Assembly (NCBI GenBank): GCA_021775525.1
Contig: JAJFHQ010000013.1
Coordinates: 1 to 64,000 of the forward strand
Direction: 5' to 3'
Length of the DNA: 64,000 nt
DNA from: Hyphomicrobiales bacterium
Lineage (GTDB): Bacteria > Pseudomonadota > Alphaproteobacteria > Rhizobiales > Methyloligellaceae
The notes beneath the pieces were generated by a model that did no database searches, was not told the origin of the DNA, and saw only the letters and a list, made by a program, of their open reading frames with translations. Both the position numbers and the translations under genes were made by a program. Below are positions 26,324-36,503 of this stretch, one piece after another (within the stretch, counting starts at the first letter, position 1; every line of letters starts with the position of its first letter).

Positions 26324-27589
26324 CTAATAGGCACCAAATTCAGCTCCGGCGCCAATTGCCTGACGATCCACCTTGAAACCGGCAGCACTGATTTGCTCCA
26401 TCACCTTTTTGGCGTGAGTTGCATCCTTGGTCTCGATGACGAAATCCAGGGTTGCGCCCTTGGCAGGTGTATCGAGAAACATGCGTTGATGTGAGACTTC
26501 GAGGATGTTGGCACCTGCATCACCGAGCAAGCTTGCGATGCTGCCAAGCACGCCTGGCTGATCTGAGATCATAATCCTGATTGAGATGATCTTGTCTTCA
26601 TGCTCCAAGCCTCGCACGACGATAGAGGCCATCATGCGGGGATCAATATTTCCACCGGTAAGCACTATTGCGACCTTTTTGCCTTTAAACCTTTCGGGCT
26701 CTTGCAGGAGAGCAGCCAAGCCTGAGGCGCCAGCACCTTCTGCCATGGTTTTCTGGATGGATAAGAAAGTGCAAATGGCACGCTCGATTGCAGTTTCATC
26801 GACCAGGATAATATCCGAAACGAGGTCCTTGACCACTGGCAGGGTGAGGGCACCCGCTGCCTTGACCGCTATCCCTTCAGCAAGAGTCTGGCCACCGCAC
26901 ACTGGGTCCTCGCCCCGAATGCCGTGATACATGGATGGGAACAGTGCTGCTTCAACGCCGATGATCTCGATTTCCGGCTTTAGTGCTTTTGCAGCCAACG
27001 CACATCCGGCGATCAAACCTCCACCGCCAATGGGAATGATGAGCATGTCGAGATCAGGATTATCTTCCAGGATTTCCAGGGCAACGGTCCCCTGCCCAGC
27101 AATCACCAACGGGTCATCATAGGGGTGGACCAAGGTAAGATTTTGTTCAGCAGCAATTTCGTCAACTTTTACGCGCGCTTCGGAAAGGGTTTCGCCAGAG
27201 AGCACGACTTTCGCTCCAAGAGCTTCGGTGTTGCCTATTTTGACGAACGGTGTGCCCACCGGCATTACTATGACGGAGGGGATTCCAAGCCGCCCCGCGT
27301 GATACGCAACGGCTTGTGCATGATTTCCAGCCGACATGGCTATGACACCAAGTTCTCGTTCTTTTTTCCCGAGCGAGGACAGCTTCAGGAAAGCCCCGCG
27401 ATCCTTGAATGAATTGGTGAATTGCAGATTCTCGTATTTCACGAACACTTCTGCACCGGTCAGGTTCGAAAGCTTTGGTGCGGCGATCAGCGGTGTACGC
27501 ACCACTTGCCCCACAAGCGCGGTTGCTGCCGCCTCGATATCAGCCATGGTGGTGGCAAAACCGGTGTTGTCTGTCACTAATGTTGCCAC
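26324..27589 (-). CDS. ilvA: Threonine ammonia-lyase (biosynthetic-type, short form)
   Basis: The product has about 421 residues. It deaminates threonine to 2-oxobutanoate for isoleucine synthesis. The PLP lysine is Lys62 in NSFKDRGAFLKL, the glycine loop is GGGGLIAG, and a single C-terminal ACT domain (about 340-415, ISIRIMISDQPGVLGSIASLLG) matches the 400-420 residue forms. The start GTG at 27587-27589 is one base after the hemB stop. An ATG 42 bases further has no ribosome site. It probably forms an operon with hemB. Confidence 0.9.
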   Translation of the reverse strand: MATLVTDNTGFATTMADIEAAATALVGQVVRTPLIAAPKLSNLTGAEVFVKYENLQFTNSFKDRGAFLKLSSLGKKERELGVIAMSAGNHAQAVAYHAGRLGIPSVIVMPVGTPFVKIGNTEALGAKVVLSGETLSEARVKVDEIAAEQNLTLVHPYDDPLVIAGQGTVALEILEDNPDLDMLIIPIGGGGLIAGCALAAKALKPEIEIIGVEAALFPSMYHGIRGEDPVCGGQTLAEGIAVKAAGALTLPVVKDLVSDIILVDETAIERAICTFLSIQKTMAEGAGASGLAALLQEPERFKGKKVAIVLTGGNIDPRMMASIVVRGLEHEDKIISIRIMISDQPGVLGSIASLLGDAGANILEVSHQRMFLDTPAKGATLDFVIETKDATHAKKVMEQISAAGFKVDRQAIGAGAEFGAY

Positions 27590-27590
27590 G

Positions 27591-28688
<1,098 letters not shown>

Positions 28689-28777
28689 TTACGATCAGGT
28701 ACACCAAGCTAACATTGCTGAACGGCACTCGCCAGTGTGTTCACAGGCAATAGCTAACATCCCAACTGCAGCCGTGA

Positions 28778-29683
28778 TTATTCGCAATAGTTTGCGTGTT
28801 CGCGTTTGGCCAGATCAAAATGGAAATGATCTTTATGGGCATCGTTGGCTTCCGGGCCCAGTACAGTTCCGAAAAGTGAACAGGCCCCTTTATGGATGCC
28901 AAATAGAAAAGCGGACTCAGGCTGGAATTCCGGCGGCACCGATGGCGAAAGTGACTGGTCTTGGGTAGCAGGCCCGCTTGATTTGCCCGAGGGGGCTTTT
29001 GGTTGTGTGGCAGTTACACCGCTGACTTGCGTGCGAGGTGTTTCAGCGCGCAGCTCTGGCGGCAATGTCCAATGCTCCAGAATGGCTATCCAGTTTCCAG
29101 AGTCGGTTTTGAATGCGGCCATGTCGAGCGCATTGGCGCGCGCATGCTCGGAAATACGCTTGTTAGGCGCGTTGTAGCGATTGCGGCAGACATAGGATGC
29201 CACATTGCGGATGCCGGTTATCGTTTCCCCAATATGCGTGCGTGCAATGGGTTGCAAGATGGTGTCCGACCACGCACTCAGCGAAGCCGCCAGACCACAC
29301 GTCACCCGGGCTGGGGGCGTAATCGCTACCGATGGATTTGATCCTATGGCCGACAATTCAATCGGGGCTGGGGTTCCGCATCTCCCGTCATGCAGGGGAT
29401 CCATATGCCGGTACACTGCTCCCGTGCCGGCCAGTATCATACCGCACCTTTCCATAGCCGCCTGGATGTCCTGCGCGGTCCAGTCAGCAACCTTGACTTG
29501 ACTTGGATGAGGCGGCGGAGACAGCCGCGCGGGGTTACGTTCGGGTATCGGTACTGGCCCGGAGGGATCACTGGTTGAAACCGGGGAGGGTGCTAACTGG
29601 GCGCGCAATGCTGATGAACATGACAGGATCGCCAAGCTAACGCAGATTAGCTTTGTTATTCGAAATATGGCTTCCCGACTCAT
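28778..29683 (-). CDS. Secreted extensin-like protein
   Basis: The product has about 301 residues. Signal peptide residues 1-28 (FRITKLICVSLAILSCSSALRA). Then a Pro-rich linker to about residue 50, and an Extensin-like_C domain with a cysteine pattern (ERCGM, GRCGTP, VTCGL, YVCRN, GACSLF, NYC) and the conserved RNRYNAPNKRISEHARANALDMAAF motif, which carries His/Asp residues resembling those of D-Ala-D-Ala peptidases. A low-complexity insert (KAPSGKSSGPATQDQSLSPS) interrupts the domain at about 235. The family role in the envelope is unproven. I prefer the ATG at 29683 with AGGA before it. Confidence 0.85.
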   Translation of the reverse strand: MSREAIFRITKLICVSLAILSCSSALRAQLAPSPVSTSDPSGPVPIPERNPARLSPPPHPSQVKVADWTAQDIQAAMERCGMILAGTGAVYRHMDPLHDGRCGTPAPIELSAIGSNPSVAITPPARVTCGLAASLSAWSDTILQPIARTHIGETITGIRNVASYVCRNRYNAPNKRISEHARANALDMAAFKTDSGNWIAILEHWTLPPELRAETPRTQVSGVTATQPKAPSGKSSGPATQDQSLSPSVPPEFQPESAFLFGIHKGACSLFGTVLGPEANDAHKDHFHFDLAKREHANYCE

Positions 29684-29804
29684 CAATATAAGTCCTGTAA
29701 GTAATTGATTTCGCGGTCGCGGCAAAACAGCGCCTTGAGCTTTTTCAGGCTCGATGTATAGCTCCATCCAATCATTTTTAAAGCATTCGCTATATTGGGG
29801 ACAT

Positions 29805-30869
29805 ATGAGCAAGACCCAAGACATCATTCTGAAACAGAAAAATCGCTGCGGTCTGGTTACCTTGAACCGGCCGAAGGCGCTAAATGCGTTGAATTACGGC
29901 ATGATCGCGCAGATGGAAGCGCGCTATATAGATTGGGCAGGGGAAGCCGACATCTATGGTGTGGTGTTGCAGTCCGCGGGCGGGCGGGCTTTCTGCAGTG
30001 GTGGCGATCTGAAAGCCCTCTATGAGTGGCGCAAGGCGCGCAAGACCGCCACGATCCTGGAAAAATATACCAGCGAGTACCAGTTCAACTGGACGCTCGA
30101 CCGCTTCATAAAACCACATGTCTCGCTGATGGACGGTTACGTTTTTGGCGGTGGCGTTGGAATTTCGCTTTACGGCACGCACAAGGTGGCCGGAGAACAG
30201 TATAGATTTGCCATGCCTGAAACGGCCATCGGGTTTTTCCCAGACGTCGGGGCAACATACTTTCTGCCTCGTATGCCTGGTCAAATTGGTCTTTACCTGG
30301 CCCTGACTGGAACTCAGATCAATCGCGCGGATGCCTATGCACTCGGTCTTCTCACGCATTGCATCGACGCGTCGCAGTTTGACGCCATCATTGCTGCCAT
30401 GTGTGAGGCCGAACCGATTGATCCGGTTTTAGATGGCCGGCATGTGGATCCAGGTCCTTCCGCATTGCTGGGGCTGCAGGGACAGATCGATGAGCATTTT
30501 TCCGGTAACAGCGTTGAGGAGATCGTGACCTCCTTGGAAAGTGCCAGTGGAGCGGAATCTGAATGGGCAAAGGAAACGGCTCGAACTATCGCAAGGAATT
30601 CTCCCCTAAGCATGAAAGTAGCCTTCCGTCAGGTTCGAAATTCAGGACAGCTCTCCCTGGAAGAGGCATTGGAGTTGGAAGCGCGTATCGCGCGTGTCTT
30701 TTTAACCGGCGATGAGCTTTATGAGGGTGTCCGCGCACTCCTTGTCGACAAGGACGGAAAACCGGACTGGGCTCCAGCGTCACTCGAAGATGTGAGCAAT
30801 GAGATGGTTGAGGCTTGTTTCCCGGCACCAGAGAGTGATGGTTTCAAACCGGTAAATCCGTTTCTTTGA
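29805..30869 (+). CDS. 3-hydroxyisobutyryl-CoA hydrolase (enoyl-CoA hydratase/isomerase family)
   Basis: The product has about 354 residues. Motifs match the 3-hydroxyisobutyryl-CoA hydrolase group: GGRAFCSGGDLKAL (oxyanion loop), DGYVFGGGVGIS and PETAIGFFPDVGATYFL, which is the typical (PE)xxIGxFPDVG. It would release 3-hydroxyisobutyrate in valine breakdown. The C-terminal extension (about 265-354) is the ECH_2 type. The start ATG at 29805 has GGGGA upstream. It is divergent from the extensin-like gene. Confidence 0.85.
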   Translation: MSKTQDIILKQKNRCGLVTLNRPKALNALNYGMIAQMEARYIDWAGEADIYGVVLQSAGGRAFCSGGDLKALYEWRKARKTATILEKYTSEYQFNWTLDRFIKPHVSLMDGYVFGGGVGISLYGTHKVAGEQYRFAMPETAIGFFPDVGATYFLPRMPGQIGLYLALTGTQINRADAYALGLLTHCIDASQFDAIIAAMCEAEPIDPVLDGRHVDPGPSALLGLQGQIDEHFSGNSVEEIVTSLESASGAESEWAKETARTIARNSPLSMKVAFRQVRNSGQLSLEEALELEARIARVFLTGDELYEGVRALLVDKDGKPDWAPASLEDVSNEMVEACFPAPESDGFKPVNPFL

Positions 30870-30884
30870 AATTTTCGGAATGCG

Positions 30885-30912
30885 TTAATAGGAATTTAAG
30901 CTTTCCTATTAA
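30885..30912. promoter_or_regulatory. Perfect palindrome upstream of ldtR (candidate operator)
   Basis: TTAATAGGAA (30885-30894) and TTCCTATTAA (30903-30912) are exact reverse complements with eight bases between. It lies about 70 bases before the ldtR ATG. MarR proteins usually bind such dyads and often control their own gene. No second copy was seen in the short region before ldtP by eye. Confidence 0.6.
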
Positions 30913-30981
30913 GCCCATTTTAGTGCGCCTCCTGTAGTGTTCTCGCCATATGGGGAGACTATCAAACAAAAGAGGCAGGTC

Positions 30982-31488
30982 ATGAGCGTCGCCTTGGACA
31001 TGAGTCACGAGACGGTACCCGAAAAAGAAGAACTTAAAGGGCACTATCTTAAATCACTGCGGATGATCGAGCGGCTGCATAGGCTGTTGCTCGATGTCAT
31101 CAAGGATGAATTTGAACGGATTGGTCGTTCGGAAGTAAACAGCGTTCAGGCGCTTTTGCTGTTCAACATCGGCGATGCCGAGTTGACTGCGGGCGAGTTG
31201 AGAAGCCGGGGGTATTACTTGGGCTCCAACGTTTCCTACAACCTGAAGAAACTGGTCGAAGCCGGCTACATTCACCACGAACGCTCCACCAGTGACCGTA
31301 GGTCGGTGCGCGTGCGGTTGACGGATAAAGGCAAGGAAGTCTGTGACGTCATCCATGAATTGTACAATCGGCAGATGGATTCGCTTGAGCAGGTTGGCGG
31401 AGTTGACGATAACGATCTGGATAAAATGAACTCGGCTTTGTTCAGCCTTGAGAAATTCTGGGCCAACCAAATTCGCTATCGGCTGTAA
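30982..31488 (+). CDS. ldtR: MarR-family regulator, LdtR type
   Basis: The product has 168 residues. Helix-turn-helix and wing: LTAGELRSRGYYLGSNVSYNLKKLVEAGYIHHERSTSDRRSVRVRLT (about 66-112), typical MarR with DxRS wing. In Liberibacter, LdtR is known to activate an L,D-transpeptidase gene (ldtP) beside it; here the neighbour at 31772 is also an L,D-transpeptidase. ATG at 30982 follows GGCAGG; an earlier in-frame ATG lacks a site. A strong terminator follows the stop. The palindrome at 30885 may be its binding site. Confidence 0.85.
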   Translation: MSVALDMSHETVPEKEELKGHYLKSLRMIERLHRLLLDVIKDEFERIGRSEVNSVQALLLFNIGDAELTAGELRSRGYYLGSNVSYNLKKLVEAGYIHHERSTSDRRSVRVRLTDKGKEVCDVIHELYNRQMDSLEQVGGVDDNDLDKMNSALFSLEKFWANQIRYRL

Positions 31489-31516
31489 TTACCACTGCAT
31501 CTGTAGGCAAACTTTT

Positions 31517-31547
31517 CCCCCGGAGTTTCGGCTCCGGGGGTTTTTTA
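31517..31547 (+). terminator. Rho-independent terminator after ldtR
   Basis: A perfect 9-bp stem, CCCCCGGAG (31517-31525) with CTCCGGGGG (31532-31540), loop of six, then TTTTTT. Strong. It separates ldtR from the L,D-transpeptidase transcript. Confidence 0.9.
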
Positions 31548-31771
31548 TTTGAATGAAAATACCCCACTTATCCCCAGAAAATCAGAGACCCCCAAAGTTT
31601 CGACAAAATCCATTCCTAGCGTGCCGTGCAAAGGGCATATTGGCGTTCGCAACTTGGATGCTCAGCTGTTTGTAAATCACAAATGGGACATCAAGTCGTG
31701 TTTTGTTAACCCGTAAAAACTAATGATAAGAACTGCAGCGTGTGATTCTGCTGCCCGGAAGGGGTCCGGAT

Positions 31772-33076
31772 GTGAGGAATGTAACAGTGCCAATTAAGTA
31801 TTTGCGTAGGTACATAGACCACAGTTCAAAACTGACATTGGCACTCGCACTTGCCGTTGCGGTGCTGTGGACCGGCTCCTCTAGAGCTGATGTCGGTTCT
31901 GAGGACTGGGGTAAAACCTGGAATGCACGCGGCTTTTCATATGATCAGTCATATGGCCGCACCTTGGGACGGAAGTGGGAATCACAGCCTGCCAAGGGCT
32001 ATCCGACACTCTCAAAATCGAACATTGCACCGCTCCAGGCTGCCATAAAGCATTATCGCGCAATCGTAGGCAGGGGCGGATGGAAGCCATTGCCGATGAT
32101 GAAGTTGCGCGCAGGTGTACGCCATCATGCGGTGGTGCTGTTGAGAAAGCGTCTGGAATTATCGCGCGATCTGCGGCCGAGCAACGGATATTCGAAAGCG
32201 TTTGGTTACTATCTCACTGAAGCTGTGAAGCGCTTTCAGTCTCGCAATGGCCTGACACCCACTGGCGTCGTAAACAAGCCGACTATCATGGCGCTCAACG
32301 TGCCTGCGAAAGTTCGATTAAACCAGCTCAAGACAAACCTTGCGCGCCTGCGCACGCTGTCCAGGTCAGCTGCAAAAAAATATGTTGTAGTGAACATTCC
32401 CGCTGCACAAATAGAAGCTGTTCAGAGCGATCAGGTGGTCTCGAGGCATGCTGCTGTTGTTGGCAAGGTTGATCGTCGAACACCCATTCTGCGCTCTAAA
32501 ATCCACCAGATAAATTTCAATCCCTATTGGCATATTCCACAAAGCATCGTGCGCAAGGATCTTGTGCCCAAGGCGAAAATGTATGCGCGCCGCGGCAAGG
32601 ATATTCTCAGCGAGTATCGCATTGATGCCTATAGCGGCAACCGGAAGCTTGACCCGAAAAAAATCAACTGGAATTCATCCGCTGTGTATAGTTACGCCTA
32701 TCGCCAGCAGCCGTGGAAAGACAATTCCATGGGATTTGTGAAAATCAATTTTCACAATGCGCATGCGGTTTACATGCACGACACACCGTCCAAGAGCCTT
32801 TTTTCCAGGAATTTCCGGGCGCATAGTTCTGGCTGTGTGCGCGTGCAGAATGTAAAGCAGTTGGTTTCTTGGCTGCTCGAGAGCAACAGTGGCTGGGATG
32901 TTGGTAAAGTCGCGCAGATGGAACAGACCGGCGCCCGCAAGGACATCAATCTGAAGCGGCGTGTTCCAGTTTATTTCGTTTACATTACTGCATGGGCGAC
33001 AAAGGATGGAATCGTCAACTTCCGGCGCGATCTGTATGGACGCGACCGGGTGGGAGCGACCGCATCAGCCTATTAG
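31772..33076 (+). CDS. ldtP: YkuD L,D-transpeptidase with peptidoglycan-binding domain
   Basis: The product has about 434 residues. A signal-type hydrophobic stretch LTLALALAVAVLWTGSSRA ends near residue 40. A PG_binding_1 type region lies near 135-180 (YLTEAVKRFQSRNGLTPTGVVN). The YkuD domain holds the catalytic motif HDTPSKSLFSRNFRAHSSGCVRVQN (Cys about residue 360). It makes 3-3 crosslinks or anchors proteins to peptidoglycan. A GTG at 31772 with AAGGGG nine bases before is my choice; GTG at 31742 or 31787 is possible. It is the likely LdtR target. Confidence 0.88.
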   Translation: MRNVTVPIKYLRRYIDHSSKLTLALALAVAVLWTGSSRADVGSEDWGKTWNARGFSYDQSYGRTLGRKWESQPAKGYPTLSKSNIAPLQAAIKHYRAIVGRGGWKPLPMMKLRAGVRHHAVVLLRKRLELSRDLRPSNGYSKAFGYYLTEAVKRFQSRNGLTPTGVVNKPTIMALNVPAKVRLNQLKTNLARLRTLSRSAAKKYVVVNIPAAQIEAVQSDQVVSRHAAVVGKVDRRTPILRSKIHQINFNPYWHIPQSIVRKDLVPKAKMYARRGKDILSEYRIDAYSGNRKLDPKKINWNSSAVYSYAYRQQPWKDNSMGFVKINFHNAHAVYMHDTPSKSLFSRNFRAHSSGCVRVQNVKQLVSWLLESNSGWDVGKVAQMEQTGARKDINLKRRVPVYFVYITAWATKDGIVNFRRDLYGRDRVGATASAY

Positions 33077-33115
33077 ACATAGATCAAAGTCCCCAATAAT
33101 TGTTTGTGTGAAAGT

Positions 33116-33146
33116 GCCACCGTGAATTGTTCGCGGTGGCCTTTTT
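33116..33146 (+). terminator. Terminator after the L,D-transpeptidase gene
   Basis: A 7-bp stem GCCACCG (33116-33122) with CGGTGGC (33134-33140), an 11-base loop and CTTTTT after it. Confidence 0.8.
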
Positions 33147-33293
33147 GATTCCGGCCTAGCTCATTTTCACCCGTACCGAGAAAGTGAACTTTCATCGGTA
33201 TTGGAATGGTTATAAGCTTTGTACTATAGAGACGTGTATCAGGATTGATGCCACGCTCTTCATGAGAATGACGTGTAAGATTAGGGAATGGCG

Positions 33294-34505
33294 ATGAATT
33301 ACGAGAAAAAATTCGCAGACGCCCTGAAGGAAATTAAGCGCGAAGGCCGCTATCGGGAATTTGCCGATATACGCCGTAAGTGCGGCAATTTCCCTAATGC
33401 ACATCGTTTTAACGCTGATGAGAAGCACGATATCAAAGTGTGGTGTTCCAACGACTATCTCGGCATGGGTCAGAATCCCAAAGTCATTTCGGCAATGCAC
33501 AATGCCATCGATACCGCGGGTGCGGGCTCGGGCGGGACCCGCAATATTTCCGGTACGACTCATTATCACGTGGAACTTGAGGCGGAACTCGCAGACCTTC
33601 ATGGAAAGGAAGCCGCACTACTTTTCACATCGGGTTATATTGCCAATGATGCTTCAATCAGCATGCTAGTGAAACTGCTGCCTGGATGCGTAATTTTCTC
33701 TGATGAAAAAAATCACGCATCCATGATTGAAGGTATTCGCCATGGTGGCGGTCCAAAACATATCTGGCGTCATAACGATCTGGCGCATCTGGAAGAACTG
33801 TTACAGCAATACGACCAGGACACGCCGAAGCTAATTGCGTTCGAGTCGGTTTATTCCATGGATGGAACTATCTCGGCCATTGGTGACATTTGCAAACTGG
33901 CCAAAAAATATGGCGCACTGACATACTTGGACGAAGTTCATGCTGTTGGCCTCTACGGCCCGCGCGGCGGAGGAATTGCCGACCGGGACGGTGTGCTGGA
34001 CATGGTCGATGTGATTGAGGGTACGCTGGCCAAGGGGTTTGGCATTATGGGCGGATATATCGCCGCAAACGCAGACATTGTCGATTCCATTCGCTCTTTT
34101 GCCCTGGGCTTCATTTTCACTACTTCACTGGCACCCACCATCGTGGCCGGCGCACTTGCCAGCGTGCGGCATTTGAAAGTGAGCCAGATTGAGCGCGAGC
34201 GTCATCAGGAGCGCGCCCAGACTCTGAAACGGCGTATGAAGGAAGCCGGATTACCTGTGATGGACAACCCAAGCCATATTGTCCCCGTTATGGTTGGTGA
34301 CCCTGTGCTTTGCAAATCTCTCACCGACGCATTGATGGAACGCTTCAATATCTATGTGCAGCCCATCAATTATCCCACTGTACCCCGTGGCACCGAGCGC
34401 ATTCGCTTGACCCCAAGCCCCATACACACCGACGAAGACATGGACCATCTCATTGATGCGTTGAACCAGTTATGGGGTGAGATGGATCTCAGGCGTGCCG
34501 CATAA
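33294..34505 (+). CDS. hemA: 5-aminolevulinate synthase
   Basis: The product has 403 residues. It condenses glycine with succinyl-CoA to aminolevulinate, the first step of heme synthesis in alphaproteobacteria. Active-site residues visible include the PLP lysine in [13 protein letters not shown] (about residue 244), the HAVGLYG motif and [11 protein letters not shown] near the start. I use the second ATG at 33294, which puts AGGG nine bases upstream, against the ATG at 33288. The gene follows a terminator, so it has its own promoter between 33147 and 33290. Confidence 0.95.
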   Translation: MNYEKKFADALKEIKREGRYREFADIRRKCGNFPNAHRFNADEKHDIKVWCSNDYLGMGQNPKVISAMHNAIDTAGAGSGGTRNISGTTHYHVELEAELADLHGKEAALLFTSGYIANDASISMLVKLLPGCVIFSDEKNHASMIEGIRHGGGPKHIWRHNDLAHLEELLQQYDQDTPKLIAFESVYSMDGTISAIGDICKLAKKYGALTYLDEVHAVGLYGPRGGGIADRDGVLDMVDVIEGTLAKGFGIMGGYIAANADIVDSIRSFALGFIFTTSLAPTIVAGALASVRHLKVSQIERERHQERAQTLKRRMKEAGLPVMDNPSHIVPVMVGDPVLCKSLTDALMERFNIYVQPINYPTVPRGTERIRLTPSPIHTDEDMDHLIDALNQLWGEMDLRRAA

Positions 34506-34527
34506 GCCTGACGATAGGGGCAAAGAC

Positions 34528-34785
34528 GTGGACCGTGTATCTGGACCGCGTGGTGAGATTTATATTGAGTACAAACAGGTCGGGCAGACCATGAAAGTGA
34601 CCGCGATTGACGCGGTAACGGGCAAGGAAGCCGTTATCATGGGACCCGCTTCTACTGCACAATCTCAACTCCAAAAAATAGCGGTACAGAAACTCCAGAT
34701 GCAGTTGAAAAAGGCTGATGAGGGGAAAAGGGCTGAGGCTGCAGAAAATGCGGCCAAGCCTGGTTCGAAAGGTTGGACAGCCTAA
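34528..34785 (+). CDS. Small conserved protein of the DUF6898 type
   Basis: The product has about 85 residues. It is cytoplasmic, with no signal. The N-terminal core GEIYIEYKQVGQTMKVTAID and AVTGKEAVIMGPAS is a conserved alphaproteobacterial pattern, I believe named DUF6898, followed by a Lys/Ala-rich helical tail. It occurs after hemA in relatives, but no role is known to me. GTG at 34528 with GGGG eight bases before gives the expected N-terminus. Its stop overlaps the stop of the convergent CoA-transferase gene by three bases. Confidence 0.65.
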   Translation: MDRVSGPRGEIYIEYKQVGQTMKVTAIDAVTGKEAVIMGPASTAQSQLQKIAVQKLQMQLKKADEGKRAEAAENAAKPGSKGWTA

Positions 34786-35531
34786 CTTGATCCAAACATT
34801 CTCGTTGCGAATTCCGGATATACCTCGCGGATTTCTTCGCCCACGGGACCGCGGATCAATTTCAACCAATCAGGTTCGGGAGGTTCGGTATTCGGTACGC
34901 CAGAGCCTTCCGGCATATCAAAATCAAAACCCGTTTCTCGCTTGATATCTTCCACGGTCTGGCCCGGGTGGAGGCTTTTAAGCAGAAAACGCTCTTTATC
35001 TTTGATGAATTCAAACAGGCATCGCCCCGTCACCAGAGCATGAGGCCCACCAGGCCGGTACAAGTTTTCCTCCGACACACCAGGCGCACTCACATAATCA
35101 ACTTTGGAAACCAATGTACGAGCTGTGTGCTCCTGCCGGAACAGGATCACGCGTGGGACTATGTAGTAGAGATAAGCTGAGCCGAAAGAGCCGGGAAAGC
35201 GGGCTTTGGGTTTGTCCGGGTCGCCAATCGAGACCAAATTGATATTGGCTTGGCCATCAATTTGAACACCGCTCAGAAAAAACGCATCGATACGCCCCTG
35301 GGCGGCACAATCGAATAACTCTCTCGCACCATCGGTGAAGGTAGGGTTCGAAGTGCGCCCTAGAAGAGTCACTCTCAAAGTGCCACCAGAAAGTTCTCGC
35401 GCCAGCAAGGCTGCCGAGCCCGGAATCGGGGATGCTGCGCCCACCGCCACATGGGACAGCCCGGATAACATGCGGGCAATCACTGCGATCATGAGTTCCT
35501 CGGTCCGCACCTCGCTCATTACATCGCTCAT
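34782..35531 (-). CDS. CoA-transferase-like protein, beta subunit
   Basis: The product has 249 residues. It has the Rossmann-like core of class I CoA transferases/GctB-type hydrolases, GLSHVAVGAASPIPGSAALLARELSGG at the start and later FFLSGVQIDGQANINLVSIGD and FPGSFGSAYLYY. The usual catalytic Glu motif (SENG) of the beta subunit is not visible; the equivalent region reads RTSNPTFTDG. It starts with an ATGA overlap with the alpha subunit gene. It may act as a hydrolase or transferase on an unusual CoA ester, as does the ring-opening IpdAB pair of actinobacteria; that link is inference. Confidence 0.78.
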   Translation of the reverse strand: MSDVMSEVRTEELMIAVIARMLSGLSHVAVGAASPIPGSAALLARELSGGTLRVTLLGRTSNPTFTDGARELFDCAAQGRIDAFFLSGVQIDGQANINLVSIGDPDKPKARFPGSFGSAYLYYIVPRVILFRQEHTARTLVSKVDYVSAPGVSEENLYRPGGPHALVTGRCLFEFIKDKERFLLKSLHPGQTVEDIKRETGFDFDMPEGSGVPNTEPPEPDWLKLIRGPVGEEIREVYPEFATRMFGSS

Positions 35532-36349
35532 TCGGCGGCTGTCCTGCTGGTCACCCATTCGTCGAGATAGGCATCAAATCCTTCTTGCGTGCGGGCCAGT
35601 TCCGCGTAGTGAGACAGATGCTCGTTATCGCGTTCATAATAATGGGGAACACCAAGGGGCCATGCGCCCTTATGCGCTTTGGCGATGGCTGAAATGTAGA
35701 GACCGGGTATCGTTCCGGCCGCTGTTTGCGGGTCGGACAGAAGGTCACCATCAACGATCTTTTCAACGGTGACATAGGCCGCTTTAGAGGCGTGGGCCAT
35801 GACCATCAATTCCCGCCGTAACCCAATCCAGACATTGCCGTGAACATCGCCCTTTGCACCATGAAACAGGGTAGCGTCAGGCTTGATCGCGGGCAGGTAG
35901 ACAATTGGATCATTCTCACCAAACGGATTGTCAGCCACATGCCAATCATCCCGCCGGGCGAGGATATCACTGCCGATCAATCCTCTCAGAGGCATGAAGG
36001 GCACGCCTTTTTCGCTGGCCTGCAAAGCGGCGTGAATGGCGGGGCAGGTGGTGTCCCTCATGGTGATTTTCTGGTGTTTAATGGCATCGGTAAAACGTGG
36101 CGCCAGGCCGTGTTCACCCAGTGTTACGGCTGCTGTTTCAATTTCCGACACGCATCCTGCGCCAATCAACAATTCTGCCTGAATGCCAAATTGAGGAACG
36201 CCCAAAAGCCGCAAGTTCCTTGCACCGCGCCGGACAAGAGCCCGAATGCCTTCCATGGAGCAGGGCGCATATTCTGGAGGTAACGCAAGCAGCGCTCCAT
36301 CTGGTATTTTTGCAGCGATTTCGGCAGCGGATGTCAGAACAGCGGTCAT
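35528..36349 (-). CDS. CoA-transferase-like protein, alpha subunit
   Basis: The product has 273 residues. It resembles the alpha subunit of class I CoA transferases (GctA/IpdA-type): [37 protein letters not shown] at the start, then [19 protein letters not shown] and the adjacent [20 protein letters not shown]. It has no signal. ATGA coupling with the beta gene shows a two-subunit enzyme. I start at the ATG at 36349. It is divergent from glyA, with about 150 bases between the two. Confidence 0.8.
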   Translation of the reverse strand: MTAVLTSAAEIAAKIPDGALLALPPEYAPCSMEGIRALVRRGARNLRLLGVPQFGIQAELLIGAGCVSEIETAAVTLGEHGLAPRFTDAIKHQKITMRDTTCPAIHAALQASEKGVPFMPLRGLIGSDILARRDDWHVADNPFGENDPIVYLPAIKPDATLFHGAKGDVHGNVWIGLRRELMVMAHASKAAYVTVEKIVDGDLLSDPQTAAGTIPGLYISAIAKAHKGAWPLGVPHYYERDNEHLSHYAELARTQEGFDAYLDEWVTSRTAAE

Positions 36350-36503
36350 GGAAGCCACATTTCAGTTGGACACATACACGGCAACATATCCCATTAAAGC
36401 TTGCCAAATACAAAATTTGCCAATCCTTGGAGTCTTCCATCAACATGTGGTAAGTGGGCGTGAATATATCCGGCTGAACCAGAAAATCACGAGGAGCGAT
36501 CAC

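Noticed and set aside
33078-33095. FNR-like site between the L,D-transpeptidase and hemA
   Set aside because: Only one half-site (ATCAA) fits, the other half has two mismatches, and it lies about 200 bases from hemA.
36246-36503. N-terminal extension of glyA
   Set aside because: The frame is open, but the translation overlaps the divergent alpha subunit gene and has no family match; the GAGGAG and ATG at 36504 give the known N-terminus.
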